Below are positions 60,028 through 64,000 of a DNA stretch of 64,000 nt, piece after piece. The translations under genes and the position numbers were made by a program. Source of the DNA: JAEZAA01 sp964514485 (lineage in GTDB: Bacteria; Pseudomonadota; Gammaproteobacteria; Pseudomonadales; Oleiphilaceae); the NCBI GenBank assembly GCA_964514485.1, contig CAZEWG010000007.1, positions 1 through 64,000 of the forward strand. The letters run 5' to 3'. The notes under the pieces are model-generated. The model was not told the DNA's origin. It ran no database searches and worked only from the letters and a program-made list of their open reading frames with translations. Position 1 is the first letter of the stretch. Each line of letters begins with the position of its first letter.

Positions 60028-61284
60028 ATGGACGTTAGACAGTATATGGTTGAGTTGGGGCAGCGGGCACGTGAAGCCTCGCGGGCAATGGCCCGAGCCT
60101 CGACCGCACAAAAGAACCAAGCGCTACTGGCAGCGGCCCAGGCGCTGAAAGATTCCCGTGAACAGGTGCTGGCGGCAAACCAGCAGGATCTGGAGAAGGG
60201 GCGGGCCAGTGGCCTGGATGACGCCATGCTGGATCGTCTGGAACTGACGCCGGCCCGTTTCGATGCCATGATCGAAGGGCTGGAGCAGGTTGCCGCCCTG
60301 CAAGATCCGATTGGCGAGATTACCGGGCTGACTTATCGTCCGTCTGGCATTCAGGTGGGTCATATGCGGGTGCCACTGGGTGTGATCGGGATCATTTATG
60401 AGTCCCGTCCGAACGTCACCATCGACGCCGCCAGCCTGTGCCTGAAGTCGGGCAATGCCGCTATTTTGCGGGGTGGTTCCGAATCGGTCCACAGCAACCA
60501 GGCCATTGCCAAATGCATTCAGGCGGGCCTGCGTGCCGCCCAATTGCCTGAAGCGGCGGTGCAGGTGGTGGAAACCACCGACCGGGAAGCGGTGGGCATG
60601 ATGATTACCATGCCCGAGTCGATTGATGTAATCGTACCCCGGGGGGGCAAGGGGCTGATCGAGCGGATCAGCCGGGATGCACGGGTGCCGGTCATCAAGC
60701 ACCTGGATGGTATCTGCCATGTCTATGTGGACCGCGACGCGGATCTGGACAAGGCCATGCGGGTGGCCATCAACGCCAAAACCCATCGCTACGGAACCTG
60801 CAACACCATGGAAACCTTATTGGTGGATACGGCCGTGGCAAAACAACTGCTGCCGGACCTGGCCAGTCAGTTCCGGGAGTTGGGGGTTGAAATGCGGGGT
60901 TGTGAACGGACCCGGGAGCTGGTTTCCGACGCGCTGCCGGCAACCGAAGAAGACTGGGTGACGGAATATCTGGCGCCGATTCTGGCGATCAAGATCGTCG
61001 ACGGTCTGGATGAGGCGATCGAGCACATCAACCGCTATGGCTCCCATCATACCGACTCCATCATCACCGAGAACTATACCCGCGGCCGGCGCTTTTTGAC
61101 CGAGGTGGACTCCAGTTCCGTGATGATCAACGCCTCCACTCGCTTTGCCGATGGCTTTGAGTATGGCTTGGGGGCTGAAATCGGTATCTCCACCGACAAG
61201 ATCCACGCGCGGGGGCCGGTTGGTCTGGAAGGCCTGACCTCCCAGAAGTTCGTGGTGCTGGGCGATGGCCAGATCCGTAGCTGA
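60028..61284 (+). CDS. proA: gamma-glutamyl phosphate reductase
   Basis: ProA reduces glutamyl-5-phosphate to the semialdehyde in proline synthesis. The 418-residue aldehyde-dehydrogenase-fold protein has VPLGVIGIIYESRPNVTIDAASLCLKSGNAAILRGG and the catalytic Cys258 in YGTCNTMETLLVD. It also has VDSSSVMINASTRFADGFEYGLGAEIGISTDKIHARGPVGLEGL near the end. AGGAATTGG precedes the ATG. The kinase proB is not in the window. nadD follows, as in Pseudomonas. Confidence 0.97.
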   Translation: MDVRQYMVELGQRAREASRAMARASTAQKNQALLAAAQALKDSREQVLAANQQDLEKGRASGLDDAMLDRLELTPARFDAMIEGLEQVAALQDPIGEITGLTYRPSGIQVGHMRVPLGVIGIIYESRPNVTIDAASLCLKSGNAAILRGGSESVHSNQAIAKCIQAGLRAAQLPEAAVQVVETTDREAVGMMITMPESIDVIVPRGGKGLIERISRDARVPVIKHLDGICHVYVDRDADLDKAMRVAINAKTHRYGTCNTMETLLVDTAVAKQLLPDLASQFRELGVEMRGCERTRELVSDALPATEEDWVTEYLAPILAIKIVDGLDEAIEHINRYGSHHTDSIITENYTRGRRFLTEVDSSSVMINASTRFADGFEYGLGAEIGISTDKIHARGPVGLEGLTSQKFVVLGDGQIRS

Positions 61285-61332
61285 TCGGTGGTGTAACATG
61301 AGAAAGGACTCGCAATTTCGGAGACTGGTTTT

Positions 61333-62013
61333 CTGATCGCGATTCTTGGCGGTACCTTCGACCCGGTTCACAACGGCCATCTGCGGATGGCCGTTGAGTT
61401 GCGTGACACGCTGCAGGCAGCGGTGCACCTGGTGCCCAGTGCCTGTCCGGTACACCGTGCCACGCCTGGCGCCTCGGCCCGGGAGCGGCTGGCGATGCTG
61501 CGTCTGGCGGTGGGCGATGAGCCGGGGCTGGTGGTGGACGACCGGGAAATTCGTCGGGGTGGCGCCTCGTATATGTATGACACCCTGGCCGAGTTACGCC
61601 AGGAAGTGGGGCCGCAGACGCCTCTGGTCCTGGTCATGGGCAGCGATGCCTTCAATGGTCTGGCGTCCTGGTATCGTTGGCTGGAAATTCCCGACCTGGC
61701 CCATATAATGATCCTTGAACGGCCCGGTTGGGTGATTTCTGAGCAGCCCGAGCTGCAGGAGCTTCTGACGAAACGCCAAGTCTCCACCCTCAGTGAACTG
61801 CACAGGCTGCCGTCGGGCCTGATCCTGCCGGTGGCTTTTTCGCGGCTGGATATTTCCAGCTCCTATATTCGTTCCTGTATTGAGCAGGGGCGCTCCCCCC
61901 GTTTTTTATTACCCGATCCGGTGCTGGATTTTATCCGTACCCATCAACTTTACGTCCGTGATGCGGTCCAACAGGGACCGTCTCCTATTTTTCCCTCATC
62001 TGGAGGTGCTTAA
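61333..62013 (+). CDS. nadD: nicotinate-nucleotide adenylyltransferase, probable CTG start
   Basis: NadD makes deamido-NAD from nicotinate mononucleotide. The family's ATP-binding signature GGTFDPVHNGH is encoded at 61348-61380, but no ATG, GTG or TTG lies between the in-frame stop at 61294-61296 and this motif. The first ATG (61387) would delete it. The best start is CTG at 61333, giving MIAILGGTFDP, with GGAGA eight bases upstream. ATC at 61336 or ATT at 61342 are alternatives. The rest is intact: PSACPVHRATPGASA, LVMGSDAFNGLASWYRWLEI and ISSSYIRS. From CTG it has 226 residues. The function is confident; the start is inferred. Confidence 0.88.
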   Translation: MIAILGGTFDPVHNGHLRMAVELRDTLQAAVHLVPSACPVHRATPGASARERLAMLRLAVGDEPGLVVDDREIRRGGASYMYDTLAELRQEVGPQTPLVLVMGSDAFNGLASWYRWLEIPDLAHIMILERPGWVISEQPELQELLTKRQVSTLSELHRLPSGLILPVAFSRLDISSSYIRSCIEQGRSPRFLLPDPVLDFIRTHQLYVRDAVQQGPSPIFPSSGGA

Positions 62014-62017
62014 GATC

Positions 62018-62452
62018 GTGCCCGTAAGAAATTTAAGATCCGAAACAACCCGCAAAAACCTTACCGCTGTCCCGGTCAGCGGTGCTGATCAAGCCCAGAC
62101 CAGCGACCATGCCCTGATTCCGGTGATCGTGAAGGCCCTGGAAGACGTCAAGGCCAAGGATATCAGTGTGCTGGATGTGCGTGGCCGGACCAGCGTGACT
62201 GATTTTATGGTCATTGCCAGCGGGACCTCCAACCGCCATATCAAGTCGCTGGCCGACAACGTGGTGGACGAGGTCAAACTGGTGGGTGAACGTCCGCTGG
62301 GTGTTGAAGGCGAAGGCAGCAATGACTGGATTCTGGTAGACCTGGGTGACATTGTGGTTCACGTGATGCTGCCTGCGGCCCGGGAATTTTATGACCTGGA
62401 GAGATTCTGGCGGGATGCGCCGGCACCGGGCGATTTGACCGGCAAGAAGTAA
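62018..62452 (+). CDS. rsfS: ribosomal silencing factor RsfS
   Basis: RsfS binds ribosomal protein L14 and blocks subunit joining under nutrient limitation. The GTG at 62018 lies 11 bases after a strong GGAGG and 4 bases after the nadD stop, giving 144 residues. The frame is open to 61880 inside nadD, which is not credible. The core is clear: KALEDVKAKDISVLDVRGRTSVTDFMVIASGTSNRHIKSLADNVVDEVK, then GEGSNDWILVDLGDIVVHVMLPAAREFYDLERFW. The N-terminal 30 residues are not conserved. Confidence 0.94.
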   Translation: MPVRNLRSETTRKNLTAVPVSGADQAQTSDHALIPVIVKALEDVKAKDISVLDVRGRTSVTDFMVIASGTSNRHIKSLADNVVDEVKLVGERPLGVEGEGSNDWILVDLGDIVVHVMLPAAREFYDLERFWRDAPAPGDLTGKK

Positions 62453-62515
62453 AGGTCATTGCAAACCAGGCTGTTGTACAGATAAGTCATCCAGAATAAG
62501 AGAGAAGGTGTCCCG

Positions 62516-62983
62516 ATGCGTATTCGGTTAATTGCTGTTGGAACCCGCATGCCTGATTGGGTTACAGAGGGGTTTCAGGAGTACAGCAAACGGATGCCAC
62601 GGGACTGTGCCCTGGAGTTGGTGGAAATTCCATTGGGCAAGCGTGGCAAAAACGCCGATACGGCCCGGGCGATGGAGCAGGAAGGCCAGCAGATTCTGGC
62701 GGCAATCGGTCGGGACGACCGGGTGATTGCCCTGGAAGTCACCGGCCAGGCCTGGACCACTGAAGACCTTTCGCGACAGCTTGCAAACTGGCGGATGTCC
62801 GGTCAGGATGTGAGCCTGCTGGTGGGTGGCCCGGATGGACTGCCCGAAAGTTGCAGGCAGCGGGCCCAGGCCCAGTGGTCTTTATCCCGCCTGACCCTGC
62901 CACACCCCTTGGTGCGAATTCTGTTGGCGGAGCAGCTTTATCGCGCATGGACTATTCTGAATAACCACCCCTACCATCGTTGA
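62516..62983 (+). CDS. rlmH: 23S rRNA (pseudouridine1915-N3)-methyltransferase
   Basis: RlmH methylates pseudouridine 1915 in helix 69 of 23S rRNA on assembled ribosomes. The SPOUT-fold protein has 155 residues as in E. coli. It shows the MRIRLIAVGTRMPDW opening, IPLGKRGKN, VIALEVTGQAWTTEDLS, the knot region LLVGGPDGLPESCRQRA and the C-terminal SLSRLTLPHPLVRILLAEQLYRAWTILNNHPYHR. AGAGAGAAGG precedes the ATG. It is in the conserved rsfS-rlmH-mrdA order. Confidence 0.97.
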   Translation: MRIRLIAVGTRMPDWVTEGFQEYSKRMPRDCALELVEIPLGKRGKNADTARAMEQEGQQILAAIGRDDRVIALEVTGQAWTTEDLSRQLANWRMSGQDVSLLVGGPDGLPESCRQRAQAQWSLSRLTLPHPLVRILLAEQLYRAWTILNNHPYHR

Positions 62984-63052
62984 TTCAACCTTGAGAAAGT
63001 CGAGGCAAGGCGCCGACTGCTTTCTGTCCTTGCTTAGCGAGTATATCGGCCA

Positions 63053-64000
63053 GTGACATCCCGACACTTCAAAGACCACATCCGTGAGCACCGAACCTTT
63101 GTTAACCGCGCGTTGATTGCGTTTGCTTTCGTGTTGTTCCTGAGTGGCTGTCTGCTGGCCCGCTTCTATTATCTACAAGTGATCCAGTACGACACCTACG
63201 CCACCCTGTCGGATCGTAACCGGGTGCAGCTGCTCTCGCTGCCGCCGCCCCGGGGGCTGATCTTTGACCGCAACGGGGAGTTGCTGGCGGATAACCGCCC
63301 CAGTTTCAGCCTTACCCTGGTTCGGGAGCGGGTGTCGGATATGGCCGCCACCATTGAGCAGTTGCAGGGGATCTTGGATCTGACGGAGGACGATGTGGAC
63401 CGCTTCTACAAGCGTCTCCAGCAGCGCCGCCGCCCCTATGAATCGGTGGCCTTGAAGCTTCGTCTGTCGGAAGAGGAGATCGCCCGCTTTTCCATCAATC
63501 GCCATCGTTTTCCGGGAGTCGAGGTTGAGGCCGAAGCGATCCGCTTCTATCCCATGGCGAATACCATGGCCCATGTGCTGGGCTATGTGGGGCGGATCAA
63601 CGAGGCGGAACTGAAAGTCCTGGACCCGGTGAATTACAGTGGCACCAACTACACCGGCAAGCTGGGCATTGAAAAGGTGTATGAGGATATTCTGCACGGC
63701 AAGGTCGGGTATCAGAAGGTGGAAACCAATGCCCGCGGCCGGGTCTTGCGGGTTCTGGAGCGGATCCCCCCGGAGACGGGCAAGAATATTTCACTGCACA
63801 TCGACAGTCGGTTGCAGAAGGTGACCGAGCAGGCCCTGGAAGGGTATCGGGCGGCGGTTGTCGCCATTGATGTTAAAACCGGCGGCATCCTGGCCATGGT
63901 CAGTACCCCAAGCTATGACCCCAACCTGTTTGTCACCGGCATCGACCAGGCCTCCTATGAGGCGTTGCGGGACTCGCCCGACATCCCCTTGTATAACCGC
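63053..64000 (+). CDS. mrdA: penicillin-binding protein 2, partial
   Basis: PBP2 is the elongasome transpeptidase that sets rod shape together with RodA. The frame starts at GTG 63053 and runs open to the window edge (316 codons). It has a short cytoplasmic tail (HFKDHIREHRTFVNRALI), one membrane span (about 22-40) and the pedestal domain with PPPRGLIFDRNGELLADNRP. RFPGVEVEAEAIRFYP, YTGKLGIEKVYEDILHGKVGYQKVETNARGRVLR and VSTPSYDPNLFVTGI follow. By comparison with E. coli PBP2 the sequence stops about a dozen residues before the active-site Ser. It is truncated only by the window. Confidence 0.95.
   Translation, partial: MTSRHFKDHIREHRTFVNRALIAFAFVLFLSGCLLARFYYLQVIQYDTYATLSDRNRVQLLSLPPPRGLIFDRNGELLADNRPSFSLTLVRERVSDMAATIEQLQGILDLTEDDVDRFYKRLQQRRRPYESVALKLRLSEEEIARFSINRHRFPGVEVEAEAIRFYPMANTMAHVLGYVGRINEAELKVLDPVNYSGTNYTGKLGIEKVYEDILHGKVGYQKVETNARGRVLRVLERIPPETGKNISLHIDSRLQKVTEQALEGYRAAVVAIDVKTGGILAMVSTPSYDPNLFVTGIDQASYEALRDSPDIPLYNR

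Noticed and set aside
1..64000. CRISPR arrays, tRNA genes, insertion sequences, prophage or att sites
   Set aside because: No regularly spaced repeats, cloverleaf sequences, transposase, integrase or flanking direct repeats were seen.

Overview
This window looks like an uninterrupted piece of core chromosome from a free-living gammaproteobacterium near Pseudomonas and the Cellvibrio-type marine genera. The evidence is gene order (rplM-rpsI-petABC-sspAB, then gmhA-yraN-lpoA divergent from rsmI, rnpB, and a complete mraZ-to-secA dcw cluster), a DciA helicase loader, a Pseudomonas-type divergent HolD, and E. coli-like protein lengths. No insertion sequence, prophage, tRNA, CRISPR array or integrase is visible.

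Layout. 1-233: two REP-like hairpins in opposite orientation. 233-3.9 kb: a ThDP enzyme of unknown substrate divergent from leuA. 3.9-8.4 kb: holD-like, rimI, a CbiM-like membrane protein, prfC and tatD. 8.6-13.7 kb: ribosomal proteins L13/S9, cytochrome bc1 and the SspA/SspB pair. 13.7-17.6 kb: gmhA, yraN and lpoA on the minus strand facing away from rsmI. 17.6-18.0 kb: RNase P RNA. 18.4-38.1 kb: the division and cell-wall cluster (mraZ, rsmH, ftsL, ftsI, murE, murF, mraY, murD, ftsW, murG, murC, ddl, ftsQ, ftsA, ftsZ, lpxC), then dciA on the minus strand and an M23 peptidase. 38.5-44.9 kb: secA, argJ, a Nudix-ThiE fusion, moaC and ribA. 45.0-48.2 kb: the xseB-ispA-dxs isoprenoid operon on the minus strand. 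48.3-54.5 kb: a TANGO2-like protein, a TauE-family transporter, lgt, thyA, folA and ilvD. 55.0-59.9 kb: a less conserved block with a cNMP-like/HDOD regulator, a DedA-PAP2 fusion and two overlapping degenerate GGDEF membrane proteins. 60.0-64.0 kb: proA, nadD, rsfS, rlmH and the start of mrdA, which is cut by the window end.

The dcw genes form one long transcription unit with overlapping stops and starts. It starts at a clear sigma70 promoter followed by four GTGG direct repeats at exact 10-bp spacing, which is the expected MraZ operator. The products take UDP-MurNAc to lipid II, polymerise septal wall and build the Z ring. LpoA, LpxC, Lgt, PBP2, IspA and the M23 peptidase in the same window also serve the envelope.

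The points most worth a second look are: nadD, whose conserved N-terminus can only be reached from a non-standard (probably CTG) start; the highly divergent HolD candidate; the long secA leader with competing inverted repeats; the paired degenerate GGDEF proteins; and the absence of dolP from its usual place. I found no convincing undescribed multi-gene system.
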